Shown: positions 37,723 to 48,140, counted from the first letter of the stretch. The stretch: DNA of 64,000 bases from an uncultured Pelagibacteraceae bacterium (GCA_902617715.1 CACMXS010000001.1:33361-97360); one strand, 5' to 3'. Program-made: numbers and translations. The notes: generated by a model from the sequence alone, not told the origin.

Positions 37723-39048
37723 ATGTCAAAAAATTTATTTCAAATTGCTAAACAAAAAAAAATTAAATACTTTTTAATAAGTTTTGTAGATTTATTTGGA
37801 GTTTTAAGATCAAAATTGGTTCCAGCTCATGCAATAAAAGAAATGCAAATAGCAGGAGCAGGTTTTGCAGGTTTTGCTGCATGGTTAGATATGACACCAG
37901 CAGACTCAGATATGTTTGGTGTTCCAGACCCAAATAGTCTTATTCAATTGCCATGGAACAAAGAAGTTGGCTGGTTAGCATCTGATCTTTGGATGAATGG
38001 AAAGCCAGTAGAAGCTTCACCAAGAGTAATGCTTAAAAAACAAATCAAAGAACTTGCTAAACAAGGTTTAACAATGAAATCTGGTGTGGAATGTGAATAT
38101 TTTTTGATCTCTGCAGACGGAAAATCCATAGCAGATCCAAGAGATACACAATCTAAACCTTGCTACGATCAAGCTGCTTTGATGAGAAGATATGAACTTA
38201 TTAAGGAAATTTGTGATTGTATGATTGAGATGGGCTGGGGTCCATATCAAAATGATCATGAAGACGCTAACGGTCAATTTGAAATGAATTGGGATTATTC
38301 AGATTGTCTGACTACTGCTGATAGGCATACTTTTTTCAAGTACATGGTAAAAACTATTGCCGAAAAACATGAACTTAGAGCAACTTTTATGCCTAAACCA
38401 TTTCAAAATTTAACAGGTAATGGTTGTCATGCACATATTTCTGTATGGCAAGGTAAAAAAAATAAATTTTTAGATCTATCAGACAAATTTGGTCTTAGTA
38501 AAATAGCATATAATTTTCTAGGAGGAGTAATTAAAAATGCTTCTTCCTTATCTGCTTTCTTCAATCCCACAATCAACAGCTATAGAAGAATTAATGCTCC
38601 ACCAACAAAATCTGGAGCATCATGGTCACCTAGTAGTATTTCTTATACTGGGAATAATAGAACACACATGATTAGAATTCCTGATCCTGGAAGATTTGAA
38701 TTAAGATTAATGGATGGATCTGCTAATCCTTATTTACTACAAGCTGGAGTTTTGGCAGCTGGATTATATGGTTTAAAAAATAAAGTTAATCCTGGAAAAC
38801 CATTAAATTGTAACATGTACACGGACTTCAAAAAATATCCAAATCTTCCAAAACTTCCAAATGATTTAAATCAATCTCTAAAGCAATTAAAGAATAACAA
38901 GGAGATGAATAAAAGTTTTGGAAAAGAAACTATAAATAGCTTTATAAAACTTAGAAATTCAGAGATCAAAGAATTTAACAGGAAAGAAAAATTTGATAAA
39001 TCAAAGCCCGTTACTCGATGGGAGAGTCAAAATACTTTAGATTGCTAA
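37723..39048 (+). CDS. gmaS: Type III glutamine synthetase-like ligase / gamma-glutamylmethylamide synthetase-like (second GS paralogue)
   Basis: IKYFLISFVDLFGVLRSKLVPAHAI, GFAAWLDMTPADSDMFGVPDPNSLIQLPW, DHEDANGQFEMNW, GRFELRLMD; GmaS assignment by recollection of family. Confidence 0.65.
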   Translation: MSKNLFQIAKQKKIKYFLISFVDLFGVLRSKLVPAHAIKEMQIAGAGFAGFAAWLDMTPADSDMFGVPDPNSLIQLPWNKEVGWLASDLWMNGKPVEASPRVMLKKQIKELAKQGLTMKSGVECEYFLISADGKSIADPRDTQSKPCYDQAALMRRYELIKEICDCMIEMGWGPYQNDHEDANGQFEMNWDYSDCLTTADRHTFFKYMVKTIAEKHELRATFMPKPFQNLTGNGCHAHISVWQGKKNKFLDLSDKFGLSKIAYNFLGGVIKNASSLSAFFNPTINSYRRINAPPTKSGASWSPSSISYTGNNRTHMIRIPDPGRFELRLMDGSANPYLLQAGVLAAGLYGLKNKVNPGKPLNCNMYTDFKKYPNLPKLPNDLNQSLKQLKNNKEMNKSFGKETINSFIKLRNSEIKEFNRKEKFDKSKPVTRWESQNTLDC

Positions 39049-39049
39049 A

Positions 39050-40183
39050 GTGAATTATTCAAAAAAAATTAGAAATTGGAAATTAACAAAATTTTTGATT
39101 AATAAAAAATTTAGATTTAATAGAAATACTATTTTAACTTATATACCTTCAAACATGCTTATAAATGCTTATCAAACAATTTCAAATTGGAAAAGTTACA
39201 ATGCTTCTCCTCTTTTAAAACTTAATAATCTACAAAAAAATCTAGGACTTAATAATATTTTTTACAAAGATGAGTCTAAAAGATTTCATTTAAAATCTTT
39301 TAAAGCTTTGGGGGGTGCTTATGCTGTAGAAAAAATATCTAAGGGAAAAAAAAATATTATCATATCATCAGCTACAGCTGGAAATCATGGAAGATCAGTT
39401 GCATGGGGTGCACAAAGATTAAAATTAAAATGTAAAATTTTTGTCAGCCAATATGTAAGTGAAACAAGAGTAAATGAAATTAAAAAATTTGGTGCTGAAG
39501 TTATAAGAGTTAAGGGAGATTATGAGGATTCCCTCAAAGAATGTCAAAAATTATCAAAAAAAAATAATTGGAAAATTGTTCAAGATGTATCAACAAGAAA
39601 TTATAAGTATGTACCTCAACTTACTATGGCAGGATATTCAATCATGATTAAAGAAATCTCTAAACAAACTAATCAATATATAACTCATATATTTCTTCAA
39701 GCTGGTGTTGGGGGATTAGCAGCTGGTGTAGTTGCCGGTGTTGCAAAATATTTTAAAAGAATCCCTAAAATTATAATTGTTGAACCTGATCAAGCAGATT
39801 GTGTGCTTCAAAGTATAAAAAGTAATAAGTTGAAAAAGATAAGAATTAATAAAGAGAGTATAATGGGTGGAATGTCATGTAATGAGATGTCTCTTGTCCC
39901 ATGGCAGGTATTAAAAACTGCAAGTAATTGTTGTGTTTCAATCTCTGATAAAAATATCGCAAAAACTATTGCTGGATTAAAAGATAAAGTGTTTAGCAAG
40001 ACTTCTATTACAGGTGGTGAGTGTGCAGCTCCAGGAGTTATCGCTTTGATTGGGTTGTGTAATAATATTAAAGCAAAAAAATTCCTTAATCTTGATAAAA
40101 ATTCAAATATTTTAGTAATTGGATGCGAAGGAAATGCAGATGTAAAACTTTACAAACAACTGCTATCTAAGGGTAGAAAATAA
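39050..40183 (+). CDS. PLP-dependent diaminopropionate ammonia-lyase-like / threonine dehydratase family (GTG start)
   Basis: KDESKRFHLKSFKALGGAYAV PLP-lysine motif; SATAGNHGRSVAWGAQ; GVGGLAAGVVAG. Confidence 0.8.
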   Translation: MNYSKKIRNWKLTKFLINKKFRFNRNTILTYIPSNMLINAYQTISNWKSYNASPLLKLNNLQKNLGLNNIFYKDESKRFHLKSFKALGGAYAVEKISKGKKNIIISSATAGNHGRSVAWGAQRLKLKCKIFVSQYVSETRVNEIKKFGAEVIRVKGDYEDSLKECQKLSKKNNWKIVQDVSTRNYKYVPQLTMAGYSIMIKEISKQTNQYITHIFLQAGVGGLAAGVVAGVAKYFKRIPKIIIVEPDQADCVLQSIKSNKLKKIRINKESIMGGMSCNEMSLVPWQVLKTASNCCVSISDKNIAKTIAGLKDKVFSKTSITGGECAAPGVIALIGLCNNIKAKKFLNLDKNSNILVIGCEGNADVKLYKQLLSKGRK

Positions 40184-40191
40184 AAATTTCT

Positions 40192-41613
40192 ATGACAAAA
40201 AATGCAATTACATGGATAAGAGAAGACTTTAGAATTGAGCACAATCCTGCTTTGTCTTATGCAACTCAAAATCATGAGAACGTAATTGCATTATATATTT
40301 ATAACAAAACTGAATTTGATAATAAAAGAGAGGCACAAAAATGGTGGTTATGTAGATCCCTAGAGGTATTCAAATTAGAATTATCTAAATATAAAGTTAA
40401 TCTTCAAATATTGGAGGGAAATGAATTAGAAATTTTTTCTAAAATAAAAAAAAAAGATAATATTTCAATATATTGGAATAAAATTTATGAACCTGATGTA
40501 ATCGCTAAAGGAAAAAAAATTAGAGATATTTTTATTAAAAATGAGATTGAATTTAAATATTTCAAAGGAAATATTTTAAATGAATTTCAAGAAGTTACTA
40601 AAAACGATGGAACCCCATTTAAAGTATTTACTCCTTTTTGGAGAAATGCTGAACAAAAATTTTTAGGGTTACCTCCAACTAAAAATTATATGATTAAAAA
40701 AAAAACAAAAATAATATCTTTATTCAAAAATACTATAGAACCAAAAAAAATTTTACCAAAAAAAAATTGGTATAAAAAGTTCGAAAAATATTGGAAAGTA
40801 TCTGAAAGTGACTCTAAAAAAATTTTAGATAATTTAATTGAAAACAAAATAAAAGATTATGGGACTTCTAGAGATTATCCATCAGTTGAAGGGACGTCGA
40901 AACTATCACCTTATATAAAACATGGGCAAATTCATGTAAATACGATTTGGAATAAATGTAAAGAAATAAAATCTAAAGGTGTTGGTTATAGAAAATTTAT
41001 AAATGAATTAGGTTGGAGAGAATTTTCACACAGCTTGATAAATTATTTTCCAGAATTTCTCAAAGGTAATTTTAGAAAAGAATTTGATAGATTTCCCTGG
41101 GCAAAAAATGAAAAATTTTTAAAAGCATGGAAGACTGGAATGACTGGTTATCCAATAGTTGATGCTGGAATGAGAGAGCTTTATGAAACAGGATGGATGC
41201 ATAACAGAATAAGAATGGTAGTTGGTTCTTTTTTAGTAAAACATTTAAGAATAAATTGGACTGAAGGTGAAAAGCATTTTAGAAATTGTTTATTAGATTT
41301 TAATAAAGCAAATAATGTGGCTCAATGGCAATGGGTTGCTGGATGTGGAGCTGATGCTGCTCCTTACTTTAGAATATTCAATCCAATTCTTCAGGGCGAA
41401 AAATTTGATAAAGAAGGTTTATATGTAAAAAAATGGGTTACAGAATTAAATAAAGTTCCATCAAAATTTATTCATAAACCTTGGGAAATGGAATTGAAAT
41501 ACCAACAAACAATAAATACTTTGATTGGAAAAGATTATCCAAAACCAATAGTAATACATGAAGAGGCTAGAGCGTCAGCTTTAAAAGCTTTTCAAAGTTT
41601 AAAAAAAAATTAA
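40192..41613 (+). CDS. phrB: Deoxyribodipyrimidine photo-lyase
   Basis: WIREDFRIEHNPAL, GYPIVDAGMRELYETGWMHNRIRMVVGSFLVKHL, WQWVAGCGADAAPYFRIFNP. Confidence 0.95.
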   Translation: MTKNAITWIREDFRIEHNPALSYATQNHENVIALYIYNKTEFDNKREAQKWWLCRSLEVFKLELSKYKVNLQILEGNELEIFSKIKKKDNISIYWNKIYEPDVIAKGKKIRDIFIKNEIEFKYFKGNILNEFQEVTKNDGTPFKVFTPFWRNAEQKFLGLPPTKNYMIKKKTKIISLFKNTIEPKKILPKKNWYKKFEKYWKVSESDSKKILDNLIENKIKDYGTSRDYPSVEGTSKLSPYIKHGQIHVNTIWNKCKEIKSKGVGYRKFINELGWREFSHSLINYFPEFLKGNFRKEFDRFPWAKNEKFLKAWKTGMTGYPIVDAGMRELYETGWMHNRIRMVVGSFLVKHLRINWTEGEKHFRNCLLDFNKANNVAQWQWVAGCGADAAPYFRIFNPILQGEKFDKEGLYVKKWVTELNKVPSKFIHKPWEMELKYQQTINTLIGKDYPKPIVIHEEARASALKAFQSLKKN

Positions 41614-42032
41614 ATATCACCTATAAAATGATGAATAACCATTCTTGTTTGTGGATTAAGTCTATGTTCAAAAAGATATATTCCCTGCCAAGTTCCAAGT
41701 AACAATTTATTATCTTTAATACTCAATGAAATTTGATTATTAGTTAACGCAGATTTTATATGTGCAGGCATATCATCTTTTCCTTCGGTGGTGTGAGTAT
41801 ATAAATTATTATTCATAGGGGCTAAATTATCAAAGTAATTTATTAGATCAGTTTGAACATCCGGATCTGCATTCTCTTGAACAATTAGAGATGCACTGGT
41901 ATGTTGAATACTTAAATTAAGTATACCATCTTTAAATTTATTTTTTCTTATCCAATCAATTGTTTGATCAGTAAATTCATACAATTTTTGTCCATCTGTA
42001 TTAATTTGAAGATTATGAAACTCTTGTATCAT
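41610..42032 (-). CDS. YjbQ/UPF0047 family protein
   Basis: GILNLSIQHTSASLIVQENADPDV, LLGTWQGIYLFEHR. Confidence 0.92.
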   Translation of the reverse strand: MIQEFHNLQINTDGQKLYEFTDQTIDWIRKNKFKDGILNLSIQHTSASLIVQENADPDVQTDLINYFDNLAPMNNNLYTHTTEGKDDMPAHIKSALTNNQISLSIKDNKLLLGTWQGIYLFEHRLNPQTRMVIHHFIGDI

Positions 42033-43087
42033 TGTTTATATTCTGTAGATGTTAGCTCATGTAAACGACTTATAGTACGTTTAAATTGTTTTTCTAAAGA
42101 TTGTGATGAAGTAAACTGATCTAAATTTGTATTAGCAGTAACTGCAATAGGTATATTTTTATCATATATTATATCAAGCAATGTAATAAATCTGTGTTGT
42201 TGATTTGAATTAACATCATGAAACTGTGGTATATTTTCTATAACAATAAAATCTGAAACTTTTGCAACTTCTAAATAATCTTCTGCACCTAAATTTTGAT
42301 CACATAAATCTTTAAAGTCAAATCTAGAAATTCCTTCATAATAATTTTGAATTTTAAAATCTCGTCCTTTTATATTCAGGATCTTATTATGTTTTTTTTT
42401 ATCTTTAGTGATAGTTCTAAAAAATTTATTAATCTTAAAATTTGTCTCTTGATTTAATGGAAAAAAATATCTTTGTTTTTGATTTTCTTTTGATCTTCGA
42501 TAATCATCATCAATTTGAAGTTCAAATTCAAAGGATCTTTCTTTCATTATCTCAATGAACGGTTTAAACTGATCTCTTTGAAGACCATCTTTATATAGTT
42601 CTGATATTTTGGTGTTTGAAGTAAGAATTATCTTTACATTTTCTTTAAATATCTCATCGAATAATTTTCCTAAAATCATAGCATCAACAATGTTAGTTAC
42701 TTGAAACTCATCAAAATATAGTAGAGAAACTTTTGATTTTAAATCTTTTACAAACAAATTTACTACATTATGTTCATCTATATTTTTTCTTTGATGAACA
42801 AAACTATGAAAGCTCAACATAAACTCGTTAAAATGAAGCCTTTTTTTCTTTTCTATAATTTGATTATAAAAAAAATCTAAAATCATTGTTTTTCCAACTC
42901 CAACATCGCCATAAAGATAAAAACTTTTTTTCGGATCCTTTTTTGAAAAAAAATCAAAAATAAATGATTTAAAATTTTTTTTATAGTAATCTTGCAATTT
43001 TTTAATGATTAAAAGTTGATTATTGTTAACTTCTAAATTTTTAGATTTACAAAAAAGTTTAAACTTTTCTTCAAGATTTTTTAACAT
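42029..43087 (-). CDS. zapE: AFG1/ZapE-like AAA ATPase
   Basis: FYLYGDVGVGKTMILDFFY, LLYFDEFQVTNIVDAMILGKLF. Confidence 0.92.
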   Translation of the reverse strand: MLKNLEEKFKLFCKSKNLEVNNNQLLIIKKLQDYYKKNFKSFIFDFFSKKDPKKSFYLYGDVGVGKTMILDFFYNQIIEKKKRLHFNEFMLSFHSFVHQRKNIDEHNVVNLFVKDLKSKVSLLYFDEFQVTNIVDAMILGKLFDEIFKENVKIILTSNTKISELYKDGLQRDQFKPFIEIMKERSFEFELQIDDDYRRSKENQKQRYFFPLNQETNFKINKFFRTITKDKKKHNKILNIKGRDFKIQNYYEGISRFDFKDLCDQNLGAEDYLEVAKVSDFIVIENIPQFHDVNSNQQHRFITLLDIIYDKNIPIAVTANTNLDQFTSSQSLEKQFKRTISRLHELTSTEYKQ

Positions 43088-43521
43088 TAATTCTTTTTAG
43101 TTTTAAAATCGATTCCATATTCTGATCTTGGTCCTTTTCTTAATCCAAATGGGCCAGGTATAAAAATAGTCATTGGTTTCGTTCCTGGTTTCAAGTCAAC
43201 TCTATGAAAGGCATTTGCAGATCTAAAACCTATGTAACCAGGCTTTCTCCAAAACTTACCATTTTTTGTTGTCTCCCAATAACCTCCTCTAAGGATAATT
43301 GTTATATAAGGACAAAGATGATTATGAACACCATCTCCGTGATCATCAGCAAGCATTTCATGTATTAAAATATTGAATGGGAACCATTTCGGTCTATGTC
43401 TGAATAAAATATAGTAACGGTTCATCCAAGGTTTTGCTAAATCGAACCTAGGATGAGATGGACCTCTATCTAAAACGATTTTTTTTCTACCAATCTTATT
43501 TAAGAATTTCAAAATCATCAT
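43087..43521 (-). CDS. Cupin-like hypothetical protein
   Basis: HGDGVHNHLCPYITIILRGGYWE...GFRSANAFHRVDL cupin-like metal-site pattern. Confidence 0.6.
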   Translation of the reverse strand: MMILKFLNKIGRKKIVLDRGPSHPRFDLAKPWMNRYYILFRHRPKWFPFNILIHEMLADDHGDGVHNHLCPYITIILRGGYWETTKNGKFWRKPGYIGFRSANAFHRVDLKPGTKPMTIFIPGPFGLRKGPRSEYGIDFKTKKN

Positions 43522-44828
43522 TATTCATACTTAATGATAGCACCATTTTTAATTACAAATAAATTTTCATTAAAAATGAATGGCTTTGAGATTGTCTCTC
43601 GTGAAATATTTATATCTTGCACATTATTCCCTGTATTTAGTTCAATTACTTTGAGTTTTCCATTATTTGTACCTACATAGATATTTTTTTGGCTTATAGA
43701 AAAGCCAGTTGGTTTTACAAACTTTCTTTTTTTAATCTTGTAATCTTTCAAAATATCATTTATTCGAATTATATTCCCTTGAATTTTATCTATTACATAT
43801 AAATATCCTCCATCTGAAATAGTCATAATTAAATCACCTACTAAAATTGGTGTAAGATGAGATCTTACTTTATTTATCCAATTTACAGATCCATTTTTTT
43901 TATTTATTGAATAAAGCTCATTTTTACTGTTTGAAAAAAATATATCCTTATTATCACTTACTAATCGGGAAATCTTAAAGTTATATGTTTCATTTATAAT
44001 TTCACTACTTTGTGTGGGAAGCTGCCAAATAATGAAACCAGTATTAAAATCGACTGCAGTAATATCACCAACTATATTACTAAAAATAACTAATTTTTCA
44101 TCTAGTATCAAAGAATTTTTTGAATTAGAAACTGTCAATGAGTTTTCTGTTTTTAAACTCCAACATTCAGATCCATCTTTTATATAAAAACATCTCAAAA
44201 TATTTTTTAAATCAACAATGAAAAATTTATCTTTTAAAGTTTTTATTTCAGAATTGAATGGATATACATTTCTTTTTGACCAAATTAACTCTCCTGTGTC
44301 TATATTAATTAGATAAAATTTGGACAAATTATCTGCAACGATAAGATTATTACCATTTCTAGAAAAACTCAGCTTAGGGTTAGATTTTTTTTCTAATTTA
44401 TTATAATTATTTTTTTTCCATAATATCTTTCCATTATTATCGTATTTTATCACAGAACCTTTATGGTCAAAAAAAATCAAACTATTACTTAAAAATAATG
44501 GCTGAAAATTCAATTGTTCAGGTTCATTAAATCTAGAAAACTTGTAACTGTTTATCTTATTTAATTTCCCAGAGTAATTTTGAACACCAAAATTATTTTG
44601 ATTATCAAAAATATCATTATTCGTAATGATTTTTGATAAATTTAATTTGAGAGTAGAATTGAATTCTTTTGGAGTTTCTTTTTTTTTATCAAGTATTGTT
44701 TTGGTATTTTTAGTTTTTTTATTATTTTCTAATTCTTTGTTTTTGTTATTCCAAATTCTTGAATTTTCATTAAATGAACAATTAACTAATAAAAATGAAA
44801 ATACAATTGATAAAAAAATTCTAATCAC
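43521..44828 (-). CDS. bamB: PQQ-repeat beta-propeller lipoprotein, BamB-like
   Basis: Lipobox LVNCS; repeated W-docking PQQ motifs (NGKILWKK, TGELIWSKR, TGFIIWQL, NGSVNWINK). Confidence 0.78.
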   Translation of the reverse strand: MIRIFLSIVFSFLLVNCSFNENSRIWNNKNKELENNKKTKNTKTILDKKKETPKEFNSTLKLNLSKIITNNDIFDNQNNFGVQNYSGKLNKINSYKFSRFNEPEQLNFQPLFLSNSLIFFDHKGSVIKYDNNGKILWKKNNYNKLEKKSNPKLSFSRNGNNLIVADNLSKFYLINIDTGELIWSKRNVYPFNSEIKTLKDKFFIVDLKNILRCFYIKDGSECWSLKTENSLTVSNSKNSLILDEKLVIFSNIVGDITAVDFNTGFIIWQLPTQSSEIINETYNFKISRLVSDNKDIFFSNSKNELYSINKKNGSVNWINKVRSHLTPILVGDLIMTISDGGYLYVIDKIQGNIIRINDILKDYKIKKRKFVKPTGFSISQKNIYVGTNNGKLKVIELNTGNNVQDINISRETISKPFIFNENLFVIKNGAIIKYE

Positions 44829-45465
44829 TAAAATCTCTATTTAATCTTTTTTGTGCTTCTTGAATAATATCTGGATTTGAATTTTCAAGATCGATTATTT
44901 GATTAAAAAATTCTTTTGATTTCAATTTTTCATTTTTTTCATAAAAAAATTCCGCCATTAAATATAAGGCATGAGATTTCCAAACACTTTCTGTCTTTAT
45001 TAATGGATCTAAAATATGTAATAACTCATTTTCACTACTTTGATCTGCATTAAACAAGCCTTTTTTAAAGACTAATAAATTTTTTATCTCTTTATCTAAG
45101 GAAGTTTTTTGAATTAAAATATCAAATAAATCGTTTATTATATTCCTGTCAATTATTAGATTATTATCTATTATAAAATACAATGATAACGGTGAATAAG
45201 TTGAGTCTTTTTTATTTACTATTTGAATTAAAGTATCAGTTGTTTTTTTTTTGTTATCATCACTAAAATCGATAATTGTAGAATTGTATAAATTTGAGAT
45301 TTTAATTATTTCATTTTTTTTGTACTCACCATACCCAAAAAATAAAATAGAAATTAGTATTACTGAAATTAAAAATGTAATGAGTTTATTTTTATTATTA
45401 ATAAAAAAGTTTTTTATTCTTTCATTACGAGTATTTGTATTAATTATTGTTATATCTTCATCCAT
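44821..45465 (-). CDS. TPR-like membrane-anchored protein (YfgM-like)
   Basis: One N-terminal TM, TPR-like C-terminus, overlaps the bamB-like gene. Confidence 0.6.
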   Translation of the reverse strand: MDEDITIINTNTRNERIKNFFINNKNKLITFLISVILISILFFGYGEYKKNEIIKISNLYNSTIIDFSDDNKKKTTDTLIQIVNKKDSTYSPLSLYFIIDNNLIIDRNIINDLFDILIQKTSLDKEIKNLLVFKKGLFNADQSSENELLHILDPLIKTESVWKSHALYLMAEFFYEKNEKLKSKEFFNQIIDLENSNPDIIQEAQKRLNRDFSD

Positions 45466-45467
45466 AC

Positions 45468-48137
45468 CTAAATCATATTACGAAGAACATACTGTAATAT
45501 CCCTCCATTTTTATAATACTCTAGTTCATTTTTAGTGTCTATCCTACACAATGTTTCGATCTTTTTAACTTCACCTGATAAATATTTGATTTCTAATTTA
45601 ACTTTAGCGGAAGGATTTAATCCTTTTTCTAAATCTATTACACTAAATAATTCAGAACCTTTTAAATCTAAATTTTTACGATTTATATTATTTATAAATT
45701 GCAATGGTAATACTCCCATGCCAATTAAGTTAGATCTATGAATTCTTTCAAAACTTTCTGCTATGACTGCTTTAACACCTAAAAGTTTTGTTCCTTTTGC
45801 AGCCCAATCTCTTGAGGATCCTGTGCCATATTCTTTCCCTCCAATTACAACTAAATCAGTATTTCTTTTTTTATATTCAGTCACAGCATCATATATCGGC
45901 ATTACTTTTTCTTCAGGGTACAATTTTGTATATCCTCCCTCAGTTCCGGGTGCCATTTCATTTTTTATTCTAATATTTGCAAATGTTCCTCTCATCATAA
46001 CTTCATGATTACCTCTACGCGATCCATAAGAATTATAATCCTTAGGTAAAATTTGATGTTTCATAAAATATTCACCTGTTGGACTATCTTTTTGAATATT
46101 TCCAGCTGGAGATATATGGTCAGTGGTAACCATGTCACCTAAAATCAATAAAGGTCTAGCATTTTTGATTTCCTTAAATCCCTCAGGTTCATCTGGTAAG
46201 TCATCAAAAAAAGGAGGTTTTTTCACATAAGTTGAATTATCTTCCCAATTATAAATACTACTTTTTTCAGTCTTAATTTGTTGCCATTGTTTTGGACCCT
46301 CTGAAACATTTGAATATCTCTTAATAAACATTTCTGCACTTAAAGAGGATTTTAATGTTTCCTCGATTTCTTTATTTGATGGCCAAATATCTTTCATGAA
46401 AATATCCTTACCATTTTTATCTTTACCAAAAGAATCTTTATATAAATCAAAATTCATATGACCTGCTAAAGCATAGGCAACAACTAATGGTGGTGAAGCT
46501 AAATAATTCGCTTTTATATGTGGTGAAATTCTTCCTTCAAAATTTCTATTTCCTGACAAAACTGAAGCAGCGTAAATATTTTCATTTTTAATTGCCTTAA
46601 CTATATTATCGTCTAATGGACCTGAATTACCAATACATGTTGTGCAACCATAACCTACAAGATTAAATCCAAGCTTGTCTAAATATGTATTCAATCCTGC
46701 TTTTTCCAAATAATCAGTAACTACTTGCGACCCTGGGGCTAGTGAGGTTTTAACCCACGGTTTGACTTCTAAACCAAATTCAACAGCTTTTTTTGCAAGT
46801 AATCCAGCTCCAATAAGAACATTTGGATTTGAAGTATTGGTACATGATGTTATTGCAGCAATTAAAATTGAACCATCTTTAATTTCAAATTCTGCATTAG
46901 GTACTTTAGAAATAGAAAAATTATTTTTTTTAGTAATTTCTTTAAAACTTTCTTTAAAATTTTTTGCAGCATCAGTTAATAAAACTTTATCTTGTGGTCT
47001 TTTAGGTCCAGATATTGTTGGAACTATCGTAGACATGTCTAAAGTTATGGTATCACTAAATTCAATATCGTTACTAGCCCATAAACCTTGAGCTTTAGCA
47101 TATTCTTCAACTATTTTTACAGTATCAGAGTCTCTCCCAGAAAACTTTAGATATTTCAATGTCTCATCATCTATTGGAAAAAACCCACAAGTTGCACCAT
47201 ATTCTGGAGCCATATTAGCTATTGTTGCTCGATCAGCTAATGTTAAATTCTTTAAACCTTCTCCGTAAAACTCCACAAATTTGCCAACTACACCTTTGTC
47301 TCTTAAAATTTTAACAACTGTAAGAACTAAATCTGTGGCTGTTGAACCCTCTGGCATTTTATTTTTTACTTCAAAACCAATCACTTCTGGAATTAACATT
47401 GAGATTGGCTGACCTAACATACCAGCTTCTGCCTCAATACCTCCAACACCCCAACCTAAAACTGATAATCCATTAACCATTGTAGTATGACTATCTGTGC
47501 CTACCAAAGTATCTGGGAATAAATAATTATCATTATTATATTTAGCAGACCAAACTACTTTTGATAAATATTCTAGATTTACCTGGTGGCATATTCCAGT
47601 GCCAGGAGGAACAATTCTAAAATTATCAAATGCTTGTTGGCCCCACTTTAAAAAAGAATATCTTTCACCATTTCTATTAAATTCAATTTCTACATTTTTA
47701 TCAAAAGAATCTGGTTTAGCTGATTGATCTACTTGCACAGAATGATCAATAACAAGATCCACTGCAGAGAGTGGATTAATAGTATTTGGATCTTTATTTT
47801 TTTCTTTTACAGCCTCTCGCATTGCAGCCAAATCTGCAACAGCAGGTATACCTGTATAATCTTGTAACAGAACTCTAGCTGGTCTATATGCTATTTCTGT
47901 TTTAGATTTTTTTTCTTTAAGCCAGTCTTTTATCGCATTAATTTGATTTTTATTTACTGATAAATCATCTTCATATCTAAGAAGATTTTCTAAAAGAACC
48001 TTTAGTGATTTTGGTAATTTTGAAATTCCGTGTAAACCATTTTCCTCAGCTTTCATTAAAGAAAAGATTTTAAAAATTTTATCATTAATTTTAATATCCG
48101 TTAAAGAGTTATAAGAATTTTTTGTTCCAGGTTTCAT
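45468..48137 (-). CDS. acnA: Aconitate hydratase A
   Basis: LVGTDSHTTMVNGLSVLGWGVGGIEAEAGMLGQP, SCTNTSNP, GSSRDWAAKGT. Confidence 0.97.
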   Translation of the reverse strand: MKPGTKNSYNSLTDIKINDKIFKIFSLMKAEENGLHGISKLPKSLKVLLENLLRYEDDLSVNKNQINAIKDWLKEKKSKTEIAYRPARVLLQDYTGIPAVADLAAMREAVKEKNKDPNTINPLSAVDLVIDHSVQVDQSAKPDSFDKNVEIEFNRNGERYSFLKWGQQAFDNFRIVPPGTGICHQVNLEYLSKVVWSAKYNNDNYLFPDTLVGTDSHTTMVNGLSVLGWGVGGIEAEAGMLGQPISMLIPEVIGFEVKNKMPEGSTATDLVLTVVKILRDKGVVGKFVEFYGEGLKNLTLADRATIANMAPEYGATCGFFPIDDETLKYLKFSGRDSDTVKIVEEYAKAQGLWASNDIEFSDTITLDMSTIVPTISGPKRPQDKVLLTDAAKNFKESFKEITKKNNFSISKVPNAEFEIKDGSILIAAITSCTNTSNPNVLIGAGLLAKKAVEFGLEVKPWVKTSLAPGSQVVTDYLEKAGLNTYLDKLGFNLVGYGCTTCIGNSGPLDDNIVKAIKNENIYAASVLSGNRNFEGRISPHIKANYLASPPLVVAYALAGHMNFDLYKDSFGKDKNGKDIFMKDIWPSNKEIEETLKSSLSAEMFIKRYSNVSEGPKQWQQIKTEKSSIYNWEDNSTYVKKPPFFDDLPDEPEGFKEIKNARPLLILGDMVTTDHISPAGNIQKDSPTGEYFMKHQILPKDYNSYGSRRGNHEVMMRGTFANIRIKNEMAPGTEGGYTKLYPEEKVMPIYDAVTEYKKRNTDLVVIGGKEYGTGSSRDWAAKGTKLLGVKAVIAESFERIHRSNLIGMGVLPLQFINNINRKNLDLKGSELFSVIDLEKGLNPSAKVKLEIKYLSGEVKKIETLCRIDTKNELEYYKNGGILQYVLRNMI

Positions 48138-48140
48138 ATT

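Noticed and set aside
46762-47091. 109 aa plus-strand ORF
   Set aside because: Antisense to acnA
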